This document shows, piece by piece, positions 1 through 8,158 of a stretch of 21,559 bases of DNA (position 1 is the stretch's first letter; every line of letters starts with the position of its first letter). A model generated the notes under the pieces. It was not told the origin of the DNA. It saw only the letters and a list, made by a program, of their open reading frames with translations, and ran no database searches. This DNA is from a virus. A program made the translations under genes and the position numbers. The stretch covers positions 1-21,559 of the IMG/VR virus record IMGVR_UViG_3300017772_000165; one strand, 5' to 3'.

Positions 1-90
1 GCTTCAGCCGAGGCGCCATTTAGAATTGTAACACACGATAAAGGAAAAAGCAATCCAGCAATGGATGCCGCGCGCAAGGCTAAGGGTTAA
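1..90 (+). CDS. C-terminal fragment of an unknown phage protein
   Basis: An open frame enters from the left edge and stops with TAA at 88-90, leaving 29 codons. The visible tail is rich in Ala, Lys and Arg (it ends DAARKAKG) and carries no motif I recognise. It meets the leftward winged-helix gene tail to tail, with the two stop codons overlapping by about 11 bases and no hairpin between them. Because the frame is short and cut, the call rests only on an open frame reaching the edge and on tight packing with its neighbour. No function is proposed. Confidence 0.5.
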   Translation, partial: ASAEAPFRIVTHDKGKSNPAMDAARKAKG

Positions 91-520
91 ACTCCTCCTC
101 TCCACCCATCTTGCGGTAAAGGCGGGCTACTATTAGCCGGCCTTTTTGCGTTAAGGCGTATCGTACTGCATAGTTATACTTAGTCTCTTCTCTGAATATA
201 TGATCCTCTATGTGCTGACTGGGTGTTAGTTTATCGAAGTGCTTGTATATGTAGCCTTTACTCTTTAGTGTCCATATAAAATCCTTTCGCATTTGCGCTT
301 CACTCTTCTGCATTTTAGTTGCAACGTAGTTTATCGTCCAGAATTCAAGATCATAAACAAACAAAATGAAATCTACTTCAGGCCTGGTTAGACTATAATT
401 GTTCTTAGCGTCTCTGTATAGGTATGTAAGATTCTTTAAATAGTTTTCTTTGACAAACTTTTTGTTTATCTTAGAGAATTCACGGAATCTTTTCTTTCGG
501 TCTACCCTACTTTTAGGCAT
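80..520 (-). CDS. winged-helix DNA-binding protein, candidate phage regulator
   Basis: The 146-residue product (from the ATG at 520) starts with a basic stretch (MPKSRVDRKKRFREF). A helical segment follows with the look of a helix-turn-helix: TRPEVDFILFVYDLEFW, then a second helix and MRKDFIWTLKSKGYI. It closes with YALTQKGRLIVARLYRKM, the strand-turn-helix ending common in MarR/PadR-like winged helices. An upstream in-frame ATG at 562 would give 160 residues. I prefer 520 because a leftward TAnnTTTG box at 540-547 lies 20 bases before it, the spacing seen at other genes here, and a transcript from that box would not include 562. It is the only long leftward gene in the window and shares a promoter region with the rightward fibre gene, the classic position for an autoregulator or late-gene switch. 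Fold call is moderate; regulatory role is inference. Confidence 0.72.
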   Translation of the reverse strand: MPKSRVDRKKRFREFSKINKKFVKENYLKNLTYLYRDAKNNYSLTRPEVDFILFVYDLEFWTINYVATKMQKSEAQMRKDFIWTLKSKGYIYKHFDKLTPSQHIEDHIFREETKYNYAVRYALTQKGRLIVARLYRKMGGEEEFNP

Positions 521-525
521 ATCAG

Positions 526-533
526 TATCTTTG
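526..533 (+). promoter_or_regulatory. Bacteroidetes-type -7 box for the fibre gene
   Basis: TATCTTTG is an exact TAnnTTTG match. Its last G is 20 bases before the ATG at 553. I see no clear TTG at the -33 position. It lies face to face with a leftward box at 540-547, separated by only six bases. Confidence 0.6.
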
Positions 534-539
534 CTACTA

Positions 540-547
540 CAAACATA
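540..547 (-). promoter_or_regulatory. Bacteroidetes-type -7 box for the winged-helix gene
   Basis: Read leftward, the sequence is TATGTTTG, an exact TAnnTTTG match whose G is 20 bases before the leftward ATG at 520. The geometry mirrors that of the rightward box at 526-533, so polymerases at the two boxes should exclude each other. Confidence 0.6.
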
Positions 548-552
548 ATCAT

Positions 553-1530
553 ATGGCATCACTTAGCGGAAATAAAATAAAGGATACATTTAACCTACTA
601 CTGAAACTTCAGTCTTCAGAGGCATCAGCCACTGAGCAGGTCGTTGAAGATGGAGCAGGTAACGATACAGCGTTAAAGATATCTACAGATACAGTAGAGA
701 CAACAGGATCATTAAAGATATCTGGGACACCATCTACATCCACTTCAAATACTACGGCCCTCATGCTTGATGGTAGTGGCGTTGTTGTAACACGTAACCT
801 CAGCACCAGTCCAATTGGTACGGCATCGATCACAGCAAATACCCCACTGTCTGCAACAGGAAGCACTATTGAGTTAAAAGACCCAGCGCTACTAAGTCAA
901 ATCACTCAGCCAGCAAATAACGATAAGTATCTAATCTGGGACGAAAGCACAAGTGCCTATAAATATATTGAGCAATCAGATTTAGCAACGGCAGTAGGTA
1001 ATTCTATAACTGCTGGAACAGCAACAGTAGGTATCATGTACGCTCGTGCAGGAGCAACTTTACAAATGAGTAGCACAGCGACTAACACGCTTGTTCAGTA
1101 CGCAGAGATATACGAAGATACTTCAGCGACTGGAGCAACTACAGCAACTGGTAGTTCAGTATGGTTTGGTACACTGGCCAATGGTGCTTCACAACCTGGA
1201 TTATCTATTTCTCAAGTTTCTGATCCAAGAGATTCTGTTCTAATAAACGAGGTTGAAGGATGGTTTAAAATAACAGGAACTATACAGGTAATACTAACGG
1301 ATTCTGCGACTTTCAATATAGAAGTTAATAGTGCAAACATTCGGACGATAACGGTACCAGCAGTAGCCGGGGATATAAGCACATATACTCTTTCGGCTCT
1401 TTATTATTCGGATGGTGCAGCAGGTTATAAAATCAGACTTACAGGTCAAGCCGACGGGTTAGGAGTTAACGTATACGGAGTCAACACATCTCTGGAGGTT
1501 GAGTACATGGGTGATAACACAGCGTTATAA
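553..1530 (+). CDS. virion fibre or appendage protein, beta-rich
   Basis: This 325-residue protein is Ser/Thr/Ala/Gly-rich with few charged or aromatic residues, as in phage fibres. The N-terminus (residues 1-20, SGNKIKDTFNLLLKL) is a short helix of a kind I associate with appendage proteins of marine and Bacteroidetes phages, where it probably anchors the protein. Residues 30-110 hold repeated short strands (ALKISTDTVETTGSLKISG), suggesting a thin trimeric shaft. Residues about 200-325 alternate hydrophobic and polar residues (INEVEGWFKITGTIQVILT) and look like a globular beta-sandwich tip. It starts just after its own promoter and its stop overlaps the next ATG by one base. It could be a tail fibre, spike or head fibre; the sequence does not say which. 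No enzymatic motif is visible. Confidence 0.7.
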   Translation: MASLSGNKIKDTFNLLLKLQSSEASATEQVVEDGAGNDTALKISTDTVETTGSLKISGTPSTSTSNTTALMLDGSGVVVTRNLSTSPIGTASITANTPLSATGSTIELKDPALLSQITQPANNDKYLIWDESTSAYKYIEQSDLATAVGNSITAGTATVGIMYARAGATLQMSSTATNTLVQYAEIYEDTSATGATTATGSSVWFGTLANGASQPGLSISQVSDPRDSVLINEVEGWFKITGTIQVILTDSATFNIEVNSANIRTITVPAVAGDISTYTLSALYYSDGAAGYKIRLTGQADGLGVNVYGVNTSLEVEYMGDNTAL

Positions 1531-1835
1531 TGACGAAACAAGAGAGATTAGAATTCTTCCAGCAGTTAAGATTAAAACTTGATGAGATCGATGATCTTAT
1601 GGATTCCTATGGCGGTAAAGAAGAGTTCCTATCTATGTATTGTTTTGGCGCATTTATGCCTGGAGACGAAGATTTTGATACCAATGATAGGTATGAGTTT
1701 ATGTGCGGTATGCATATGTCCGCAATAGAGGAATATGAATTAATGACAGATACAGTAGAAGATACTTTCACTAATTATTTACAAGATGAAAGTGACAGAG
1801 GAGATTCCTCTTCAATTGACTACTGGTTAAATTAA
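1530..1835 (+). CDS. small acidic protein of unknown function
   Basis: The ATG shares its A with the TAA of the fibre gene, indicating translational coupling. The 101-residue product is strongly acidic (many Asp and Glu, runs such as GDEDFDTND) with several Met and two Cys. Residues 1-28 look helical (QERLEFFQQLRLKLDEIDDLM). The C-terminal third is acidic and Ser-rich. There is no signal peptide, membrane segment or motif that I recognise. Its position between fibre and assembly genes suggests a late-expressed accessory or assembly protein, but that is only context. Confidence 0.65.
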   Translation: MTKQERLEFFQQLRLKLDEIDDLMDSYGGKEEFLSMYCFGAFMPGDEDFDTNDRYEFMCGMHMSAIEEYELMTDTVEDTFTNYLQDESDRGDSSSIDYWLN

Positions 1836-1840
1836 ATGAA

Positions 1841-2080
1841 ATGGAACTTATTAGAAAAATCATTATCGGGCAAAACCCGAAAGATGCCATGGCTTACTAT
1901 GTGGGCCAGAAGGCAGGAGAGTCAGTAATCGATTCTATCGTATTAGACGACAGATGTTTTGTAAAACACGGAATTCGTCGCTATCTTGTATACATCTATA
2001 ATAAAGAACAGGGCATAATGCTTTGGAAAACAGTAGATGATATGCCAGTATTAATTGAACATGATTGTGACTTCGAATGA
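1841..2080 (+). CDS. small conserved-looking protein of unknown function
   Basis: The 79-residue product follows the previous stop by five bases and overlaps the next gene by four (ATGA). It has the look of one compact alpha/beta domain: strand (MELIRKIIIG), helix (PKDAMAYYVGQKAG), then strands with aromatic residues (RRYLVYIYNKEQGIMLWKTV) and an acidic tail (HDCDFE). A second ATG at 1836 is in another frame and short. I do not recognise the family for certain. The tight coupling to the downstream oxygenase suggests co-expression, not a shared function. Confidence 0.62.
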   Translation: MELIRKIIIGQNPKDAMAYYVGQKAGESVIDSIVLDDRCFVKHGIRRYLVYIYNKEQGIMLWKTVDDMPVLIEHDCDFE

Positions 2081-2640
2081 TTGTAATTGATAATTTTATA
2101 AAAGATCGGGATCTGTTGATGGATCTTGAACTTAACAAGGAATACCTATTTAGTGACAACGGATCTTACTACTGGTGGGACGGATGGTGGAACTCACCAG
2201 ACGATACATTAAAGAAAAGACTAATCTGTTATATATGGAGAGACTATCCTCCGTATGGATCGGTGTCTTTAGATGGGTTTGAGTACTGGACCGGACAATA
2301 CGGTGAAGGTAAAGGGGTTTCTAACCTAAACATGCACTTAGATAAAGATGAAGCCCTTTGGAAATCAGAAGGTGTAGTAAAGGCTCCTATCATAGGTACA
2401 GTGTTCTATCCTGTTGAAATGGATATAGAGGGAGGATACCTTGAGATATTCTCCAATGGTCCTGACAATGAGCCTGAAAGAATCCAAGCAAAGCACAATA
2501 GGTTAATCATATTTGATGCAGGTAACACTCATCACAGAGTTACAACTGTAACCAAAGGAACAAGATCTGCTATTGCAATAAACCTTTGGGATGAAGCGCC
2601 AACAACAGAATTAAAGTTTGAGGCTCCAGAACCAATATGA
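2077..2640 (+). CDS. 2-oxoglutarate/Fe(II)-dependent oxygenase, prolyl-4-hydroxylase-like fold
   Basis: The 187-residue product shows the facial triad of this superfamily: H87-x-D89 (NMHLDKDE), H153 in the THHRV segment, and R163 ten residues later (GTRSAIAINLW), placed to bind 2-oxoglutarate. Strands with GTVFYPVEM, GGYLEIFSN and NRLIIFDAG fit the double-stranded beta-helix core. Such enzymes use O2 and 2-oxoglutarate to hydroxylate a protein or small molecule; the substrate here is unknown. The N-terminus is unusually rich in Trp and Tyr (YYWWDGWW at 31-38, WTGQYG near 71), which could shape a substrate groove. It overlaps both neighbours by four bases. Because a collagen-like fibre and a second, lysyl-hydroxylase-like oxygenase lie downstream, it might also modify a virion protein, but nothing in the sequence proves this. 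Confidence 0.83.
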   Translation: MIVIDNFIKDRDLLMDLELNKEYLFSDNGSYYWWDGWWNSPDDTLKKRLICYIWRDYPPYGSVSLDGFEYWTGQYGEGKGVSNLNMHLDKDEALWKSEGVVKAPIIGTVFYPVEMDIEGGYLEIFSNGPDNEPERIQAKHNRLIIFDAGNTHHRVTTVTKGTRSAIAINLWDEAPTTELKFEAPEPI

Positions 2641-3287
2641 GACCTTTAAAACATTTTCTTGTAAGAGTTCCTAATGTAACACAAGACACTGTAACTCTTA
2701 ACGGAGAGGAGATATATATTGACACCAAGTGGGATGAGTTTAAGCATCGTACCATGGAAGGAGAGGTTGTTGGTGTTCCAGAAAAATATGACACAGGGGT
2801 AGAGATCGGAGACACAATGTACTTTCATCATCATGTAATATTGGGCGGTAATCATTTGGTTCTTCAGGATGGTGCTGATCAATTAGAAGAGAGTGCGAAA
2901 AGGGGCCAGTGGCTTGATCCAAACAACGATGTATATATAGTCTACTACGACGGAGGCTATGACCCTCTGTCTTGTCAAGCGTATGCACACAAGAGTAAAA
3001 AAACTGGTGAGGTTAAGTTACTGGGGGAATGGATATTTCTTATACCAGCAGAAGAAGAGCAAGAATTAAAAAGTGACACACTGCATCTATTAGAAGAGAA
3101 ACATGAGTATAACCAATATGGATATATCAAGTATGGTTCTGATAGATTAGAAGAAACTGGATTGGTACCCGGCGATAAAGTTATTATTCGAAAGAATTCT
3201 GACTATCGAATGGAGGTTGATGGTGAAACAATGTTTAGGGTATACTTAAAACACATACATGGCAAAGTCATCGAAGCAGAAGCATAA
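2637..3287 (+). CDS. GroES-like co-chaperonin with two GroES-type segments
   Basis: The 216-residue product begins MRPLKHFLVRVP, much as GroES begins with its RPL-x-DRV strand. A GroES-like core follows: GEVVGVPEKYDTG at 42-54, then VEIGDTMYF at 55-63, matching the GEV-x-x-VG and VGD-x-V-x-F elements of GroES. A second, shorter copy lies near the C-terminus: EWIFLIPAEEE, YGYIKYGSD, VPGDKVIIRKNSDYRMEVDG at 177-196 and the closing FRVYLKHIHG. GroES is about 97 residues, so the length fits a tandem or elaborated form. Phage GroES-like proteins such as T4 gp31 dock on host GroEL to fold the capsid protein, and the terminase-portal-capsid context fits. The overlap with the oxygenase is ATGA. Alternative: an unrelated small-barrel protein. 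Confidence 0.62.
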   Translation: MRPLKHFLVRVPNVTQDTVTLNGEEIYIDTKWDEFKHRTMEGEVVGVPEKYDTGVEIGDTMYFHHHVILGGNHLVLQDGADQLEESAKRGQWLDPNNDVYIVYYDGGYDPLSCQAYAHKSKKTGEVKLLGEWIFLIPAEEEQELKSDTLHLLEEKHEYNQYGYIKYGSDRLEETGLVPGDKVIIRKNSDYRMEVDGETMFRVYLKHIHGKVIEAEA

Positions 3288-3555
3288 CATAGTAACAGCG
3301 CAAAGATTAGTTGCAGCGATGGATATTGCAATTGACAACATGATTGCTGAAATACAAAAGCCTGTAGATCAAGAACTTAGCGGATCTCAAAGAAAGGCTG
3401 AACTTCAGTCAATTAAAATTACCGCTGTTGACGCTAAAGAACTTATTGTTGAAAGAGAAAGACTTGAACAACTCATTAAGACACTTAAAGAAAGTGGACA
3501 GATTAAAGAAGAACAAGACTATTCAGGAGGATTCGCAGAAAAATTCTCAAAGTAA
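3259..3555 (+). CDS. small helical protein just upstream of terminase; possible small terminase subunit
   Basis: The 98-residue product starts 29 bases inside the previous gene and ends 31 bases before the large terminase. It has a basic start (MAKSSKQKHN) and is otherwise charged and helical with heptad-like spacing (AMDIAIDNMIAEIQ; VDAKELIVERERLEQLIKTL), which suggests a coiled coil. The position fits a small terminase subunit, which recognises DNA and oligomerises, but I cannot see a clear helix-turn-helix. A coiled-coil assembly factor is equally possible. An internal ATG at 3319 would avoid the overlap but would cut the first helix, so the longer start is preferred. Confidence 0.6.
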   Translation: MAKSSKQKHNIVTAQRLVAAMDIAIDNMIAEIQKPVDQELSGSQRKAELQSIKITAVDAKELIVERERLEQLIKTLKESGQIKEEQDYSGGFAEKFSK

Positions 3556-3586
3556 TCAAGTCTTCATCTACTGGGATTATTAAACA

Positions 3587-5689
3587 ATGGCGGGACTTGT
3601 AGAAATAGAAGATGAGATTGTAATAAATATCTGCCCTGACAAAACCGAAGGCAACGTCAGGTTATACTTTGACTTACCCATACAGTTCCCTAAGCAACCA
3701 GCCAAGAAAGATATACTTTTTAATAATTTAAAAAAGGAAGATCAAAGATGGGTGAGAGAGGGGCTTCCTGATGATCTTAAAAAGATCCGGTCGATGGAAG
3801 AGTGGCTGGGAATGCCAGAGTCATTTAGAAAAAAGTTCACGCCCTATATAAGTCAAGAATTTAAAAGACGTAGAGATGGAGTATGGTTTTACAACAACGG
3901 GGTACCTACCTATATCACAGGTAACCACTACTTCTTCTTACAGTGGTGTAAGATCGATATTGGATACCCATCGTTCCTTGACTTTCAAAGGAAACTATTC
4001 ATACATCTTGAGGCATGCATAAAGGATCCAAGATGTGTTGGACAGATCTACGTGAAGTGTCGTCGTTCTGGATACACAAATATGTCTGCGTCTATACTTG
4101 TTAATGAGGGCACTCAGGTAAAAGAAAAACTATTGGGCATCATGTCGAAGACAGGAACAGATGCACAAGAAAATATATTTATGAAGAAGGTGGTGCCTAT
4201 GTATAAGTCACTGCCTTTTTTCTTTAAGCCTATACAAGACGGTACTACCAACCCCCGTATGGAACTCGCATTTCGTGAGCCTTCAAAAAGAATCACGAAG
4301 AAAAATAAGACTGCTTCTTCTGGTGAGGCACTCAATACAATTGTAAACTGGAAGAATACTACGACCAATGCATATGATGGGGAGAAACTACATATGTTAT
4401 ATCTGGATGAAGCAGGTAAGTGGGAAAAGGGGAACGACATAAGAGAGGCTTGGAGGATACAGCGTACTTGTTTATTAGTTGGACGTAGAATCGTAGGAAA
4501 GGCTCTTGTTGGTAGCACTGTCAATCCACTGGATAGAGGTGGTAAACAGTTTAGGGATTTGTATGGTGCAAGCGATCCAAGAGAAAGAAACGACAACGGT
4601 CGAACACGCAGTGGACTGTACTCTGTCTTTATACCGTCTTACGATGCACTTGAGGGCTTCTTTGATAAGTATGGGATGCCAGTGGTCGAAGACCCAGAGA
4701 AAACGGTTTATACGGAGTTTGATGAGCCTATATCTATAGGAGCAAAGACTTACTTAAAGAATGAGCGTAAAGCATTGGTAAACGATTCTTATGAACTTAA
4801 TGAGGTAATACGCCAGTTCCCGTTCACTGAAGCAGAGGCATTTAGAGACAGCGCTAAAGCATCTCTGTTCAACGTACAAAAGATTTACGAACAGATAGAA
4901 TACAATGATGATCTATATCCTTCTCCAGTTGTAGTAGGAAACTTTGTTTGGTCAGGAGGTAAGCAGGACACAGAAGTTATGTTTAAGCCTGATCCAAACG
5001 GAAGATGGCGTGTAGCATGGATGCCCCCTTCTGATTTGAGAAACAAACCAAAACCTGAAAATGCCTGGATAGGTTGTGCTGGCGTGGATAGTTATGATAT
5101 TGATGCAACAGTAGACGGAAGAGGATCAAAGGGCGCATGTCATTTCTACAACAAATTCAACATGGGTCACCCATCAAATATGTTTGTCGCTGAATACGCA
5201 TCACGACCACCTCTTGCTAAAATATTTTATGAGGATGTTTTGATGGCTGCTAAGTTTTACGGTTACCCTGTGTTAATTGAAAACAATAAGTACGGTATCG
5301 CAAGGTACTTTGAGACAAGGGGTTACGACCACTTCTTAATGGAAAGACCAGAACACTTAGGCTCTAAATTCCAAAGCACCAAAACTAAAACAAAGGGTAT
5401 ACCATCGAATTCAAAAGATGTCATACAGGCTCATGCTCAAGCGATAGAAGCATACATCCACGATCACGTTGGACTCAATGAAGATACGCTTGCGTTTGGG
5501 AAAATGTATTTTGAAAGAACCCTTGAAGACTGGGTTAATTTTAAAATAGATGACAGAACTAAGTATGACCTTTCTATATCAAGTGGATTGGCATTGCTTG
5601 CTGCTCAAGGACATAAGCCTGTTCAAGTTAAAACTGATTTCGAAAAGAAGCAATTCTTCAGAAAGGGTCAGATAATTATACGAAAATAA
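3587..5689 (+). CDS. terL: terminase large subunit (packaging ATPase and nuclease)
   Basis: The 700-residue product has both parts of a large terminase. The ATPase half shows an atypical Walker A, KCRRSGYT at 157-164, after the strand VGQIYV. Walker B is LYLDEAG with D274 and E275, and a coupling motif GSTVNP lies at 309-314. The nuclease half (from about 490) is RNase H-like, with probable metal ligands D501 (GCAGVDSYD), E565 (PVLIENN) and D661 (KYDLSISSGLALLA). The Walker A loop replaces the usual G-x-x-x-x-GKS/T with a form seen in divergent terminases, including some crAss-like phages. The N-terminal segment with YITGNHYFFLQW also recalls that broad group, from memory. It pumps DNA into the prohead through the portal encoded next. 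Similar lengths (about 600-750) occur in related phages. Confidence 0.94.
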   Translation: MAGLVEIEDEIVINICPDKTEGNVRLYFDLPIQFPKQPAKKDILFNNLKKEDQRWVREGLPDDLKKIRSMEEWLGMPESFRKKFTPYISQEFKRRRDGVWFYNNGVPTYITGNHYFFLQWCKIDIGYPSFLDFQRKLFIHLEACIKDPRCVGQIYVKCRRSGYTNMSASILVNEGTQVKEKLLGIMSKTGTDAQENIFMKKVVPMYKSLPFFFKPIQDGTTNPRMELAFREPSKRITKKNKTASSGEALNTIVNWKNTTTNAYDGEKLHMLYLDEAGKWEKGNDIREAWRIQRTCLLVGRRIVGKALVGSTVNPLDRGGKQFRDLYGASDPRERNDNGRTRSGLYSVFIPSYDALEGFFDKYGMPVVEDPEKTVYTEFDEPISIGAKTYLKNERKALVNDSYELNEVIRQFPFTEAEAFRDSAKASLFNVQKIYEQIEYNDDLYPSPVVVGNFVWSGGKQDTEVMFKPDPNGRWRVAWMPPSDLRNKPKPENAWIGCAGVDSYDIDATVDGRGSKGACHFYNKFNMGHPSNMFVAEYASRPPLAKIFYEDVLMAAKFYGYPVLIENNKYGIARYFETRGYDHFLMERPEHLGSKFQSTKTKTKGIPSNSKDVIQAHAQAIEAYIHDHVGLNEDTLAFGKMYFERTLEDWVNFKIDDRTKYDLSISSGLALLAAQGHKPVQVKTDFEKKQFFRKGQIIIRK

Positions 5690-5696
5690 TAAGAAG

Positions 5697-5704
5697 TATA
5701 TTTG
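5697..5704 (+). promoter_or_regulatory. Bacteroidetes-type -7 box for the portal gene
   Basis: TATATTTG is an exact TAnnTTTG match in the 35-base gap between terminase and portal, with its G 21 bases before the ATG at 5725. No clear -33 TTG is visible. It would let portal and the fibre genes be expressed independently of terminase. Confidence 0.6.
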
Positions 5705-5724
5705 CATAAGTAGCAATCTCAAGT

Positions 5725-8157
5725 ATGGATAACCAATATAAATCAGGACAGTCTTCCTTTCCAGACGCTTTAGCAGGCACAGAGGAAAAGATGTCTATGC
5801 CCTATGGTCTGCAATATGCCAAGGCCATGTTCGCTCAATGGGTTGGGAGTGACTATCAAAATTCATTGTACGGTAGAAGAAATACAGAAATGGAACGCTG
5901 TAGAGACTATGCCCAGGGAACTCAAGACACGTCTATATACAGACAGATTCTAAATTCTCTTGACCCTAACAATGGAGACGGAACACTACTAACTCTTGAT
6001 TACACGCCTGTTCCGATTGTACCAAAGTTTGTAAAGATTGTTGTAAACAAGATATTATCTAAAGAACCGTATCCACAGATACAGGCAATAGATCCTCTTT
6101 CCAGATCAGAAAAAGATAAAAAGAAAGCCTCTACTATTTTACGTATCGAAAACCGTAACATAATAGAAGAAGCCAAAGCACTTGGTTTAAATGTTTCAAT
6201 AGATCCAAACGAACTACCGGAAACACCAGAGGAAACAGAAATATTTCTTGATACAAATATTAAAACAGACGCTGAGATATCTGCACAGATTGCTACTGAA
6301 CTGACTCTCAAGTGGAATAATTTTAATGAATCTATATATCGCCGTTGTGTTGAAGACTTGGCCACTCTTGGTATGGCTGTGGCTAAACGTACTAATGATC
6401 CTAACTATGGCATCAAAGAAGAGTATGTTGATCCAAAACGATTTGTACATAATTATACTGATGATCCGAACTTTGGTGACCTGACATATGCTGGACATTT
6501 CAAGTTCATAACCATAATGGAACTCAAGCGTATTGCTGGTGATCAGTTTACTGAAGCACAATACGAACAGATTGCAAAGACAGTAATGAACAAGTACGGA
6601 AACAATCCGACTCAATTTAGTTCTGCTGGCTATACATATGATCGTCCAGGTACACGTTACCGTCAGGGATACGATGAGTACAAGGTTGAAGTTATGGACT
6701 TTGAGTTCATGTCTGTCGACAACATTATATACGAGAAGAAAGAATCTGCTTATGGAAACATAGGCTTTTATTACAAAGGGACAGAGTACAATGCTCCTCA
6801 GCAATCTGTATACGATCGAGAAGCACTGTACATGAGTAACGCTACGGTATACGGAGGTACTTACATTGTGGGTACAGAGTTAATGTTTGACTACGGCCCT
6901 AAGAAAAACATACCGAAGAACGTACATGATATTTCCCGTGCTACATTATCATACAGCGCCATTGCAACAAACATTAGAGGAATGATTCCGAAGTCAATGG
7001 TTTCCTCTGTTATTGGGTTTGCTGATATGTTACAAATCACACACCTCAAGATTCAACAATCTATTGCTAAGGCAAAGCCTGATGGCTTGATCATAGATAT
7101 TGAGGGATTAGAGAATGTACAACTTGGTAGAGGCGGAGAACTTCAGCCGTTAGAGATTCAAGACATATACGAACAAACTGGTATCTTCTATTACAGAAGT
7201 AAAAATCCAGAAGGTGGTTTCCAAAACCCACCGGTTCGAGAAATAGGGAATGCTATCAGAAACATCACAGAATTGGTTGCGATATACAATCACTATCTAA
7301 GGATGATTAGAGATGCCACAGGGATCAATGAGGTCATGGATGGAACATCACCTAAAGGAGATGCTCTTGTAGGCGTTAGACAGCAGCAAATAGCCGCAGG
7401 TAACAATGCTATATATGATATTACTAACGCTGCTATGGTTCTTTACAAAAAGGTTTGTGAAGACGTTGTGAAATGTTTACAGATTATACCACCAAAAAGT
7501 ATTCTTTATAAAGCGTATACCAACGCTATTGGAGAAACAAACATGGCTGTAATAACATCGTTTGATAATCTATCTATGTACAACTTCGGAGTAATGGTTG
7601 TTACAGAAATGAACGAGATGGACAAAGCCTACTTAGAACAAAACATTCAAATAGCACTTGCTCAAAAAGAAATCGATCTTGAAGACGCTATTGCTATCAG
7701 ACAAATCAAAGATGTTGAGCAAGCAGAAAGATTATTAGTTGTTAGTCGTAAGAAGCGCATGAAGCAGCAACAACAAATGGCGGCTCAAAATATGCAGATG
7801 CAGGCACAGGCAAATGCTGAGTCATCACAAGTTGCTGGTCAGATTGAAATGCAGAAAAAACAAATGGAGGCTCAGATAGAAGCACAGCGCATTCAATTAG
7901 AGACACAAGCAAAAGCACAACTCTTAGAACTTGAGTATCAATACAAGATTCAATTAGAAAACATAAAAGGTGAGTACGGTATTGTTGAACAACAAATTGA
8001 GAGTGGGGTAAAGCAACAAGAACAAGCAGAATCAGAGAATCGTAAAGACGCTCGTATAGACAAGCAGGCTGCTGCTCAAAGTAAATTAATTGCTCAACGT
8101 CAAGGAGAAAGGCCCCCAATGGAAGAAGAAGTAATAACAAACTTAACCCTATCGTAA
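5725..8157 (+). CDS. portal protein
   Basis: The 810-residue product directly follows terL, the usual place for portal, and has the expected make-up. Residues 1-110 are helical and aromatic (YAKAMFAQWVGSDYQNSLY, then DYTPVPIVPKFVKIVVNKIL). A charged middle follows with a segment on early-assembly geometry typical of portals (DLATLGMAVAKRTND, YVDPKRFVHNYTDDPNF). The stem/clip region is around 420-560 (AIATNIRGMIPKSMVSSV; ATGINEVMDG). From about residue 673 to 790 it is Gln-rich and heptad-like (RMKQQQQMAAQNMQMQAQ), a long coiled coil that would form an extended barrel pointing into the capsid. Twelve copies would form the DNA gate and bind terminase. Size is at the large end, as in several podovirus-type portals. 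No catalytic motif is expected or seen. Confidence 0.88.
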   Translation: MDNQYKSGQSSFPDALAGTEEKMSMPYGLQYAKAMFAQWVGSDYQNSLYGRRNTEMERCRDYAQGTQDTSIYRQILNSLDPNNGDGTLLTLDYTPVPIVPKFVKIVVNKILSKEPYPQIQAIDPLSRSEKDKKKASTILRIENRNIIEEAKALGLNVSIDPNELPETPEETEIFLDTNIKTDAEISAQIATELTLKWNNFNESIYRRCVEDLATLGMAVAKRTNDPNYGIKEEYVDPKRFVHNYTDDPNFGDLTYAGHFKFITIMELKRIAGDQFTEAQYEQIAKTVMNKYGNNPTQFSSAGYTYDRPGTRYRQGYDEYKVEVMDFEFMSVDNIIYEKKESAYGNIGFYYKGTEYNAPQQSVYDREALYMSNATVYGGTYIVGTELMFDYGPKKNIPKNVHDISRATLSYSAIATNIRGMIPKSMVSSVIGFADMLQITHLKIQQSIAKAKPDGLIIDIEGLENVQLGRGGELQPLEIQDIYEQTGIFYYRSKNPEGGFQNPPVREIGNAIRNITELVAIYNHYLRMIRDATGINEVMDGTSPKGDALVGVRQQQIAAGNNAIYDITNAAMVLYKKVCEDVVKCLQIIPPKSILYKAYTNAIGETNMAVITSFDNLSMYNFGVMVVTEMNEMDKAYLEQNIQIALAQKEIDLEDAIAIRQIKDVEQAERLLVVSRKKRMKQQQQMAAQNMQMQAQANAESSQVAGQIEMQKKQMEAQIEAQRIQLETQAKAQLLELEYQYKIQLENIKGEYGIVEQQIESGVKQQEQAESENRKDARIDKQAAAQSKLIAQRQGERPPMEEEVITNLTLS

Positions 8158-8158
8158 T

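Noticed and set aside
521-562. Longer start at 562 for the winged-helix gene
   Set aside because: The leftward promoter box at 540-547 would lie inside that extension; the ATG at 520 has the standard 20-base spacing.
4114-4596. 160-codon leftward open frame inside the terminase gene
   Set aside because: It lies antisense to conserved Walker B and coupling motifs, has a hydrophobic Ser/Leu/Phe composition typical of shadows, and no promoter is evident.
6000-6804. Leftward open frames inside the portal gene
   Set aside because: They are antisense to the portal coding sequence, Cys/Ile/Val-rich without motifs, and unsupported by spacing or promoter.
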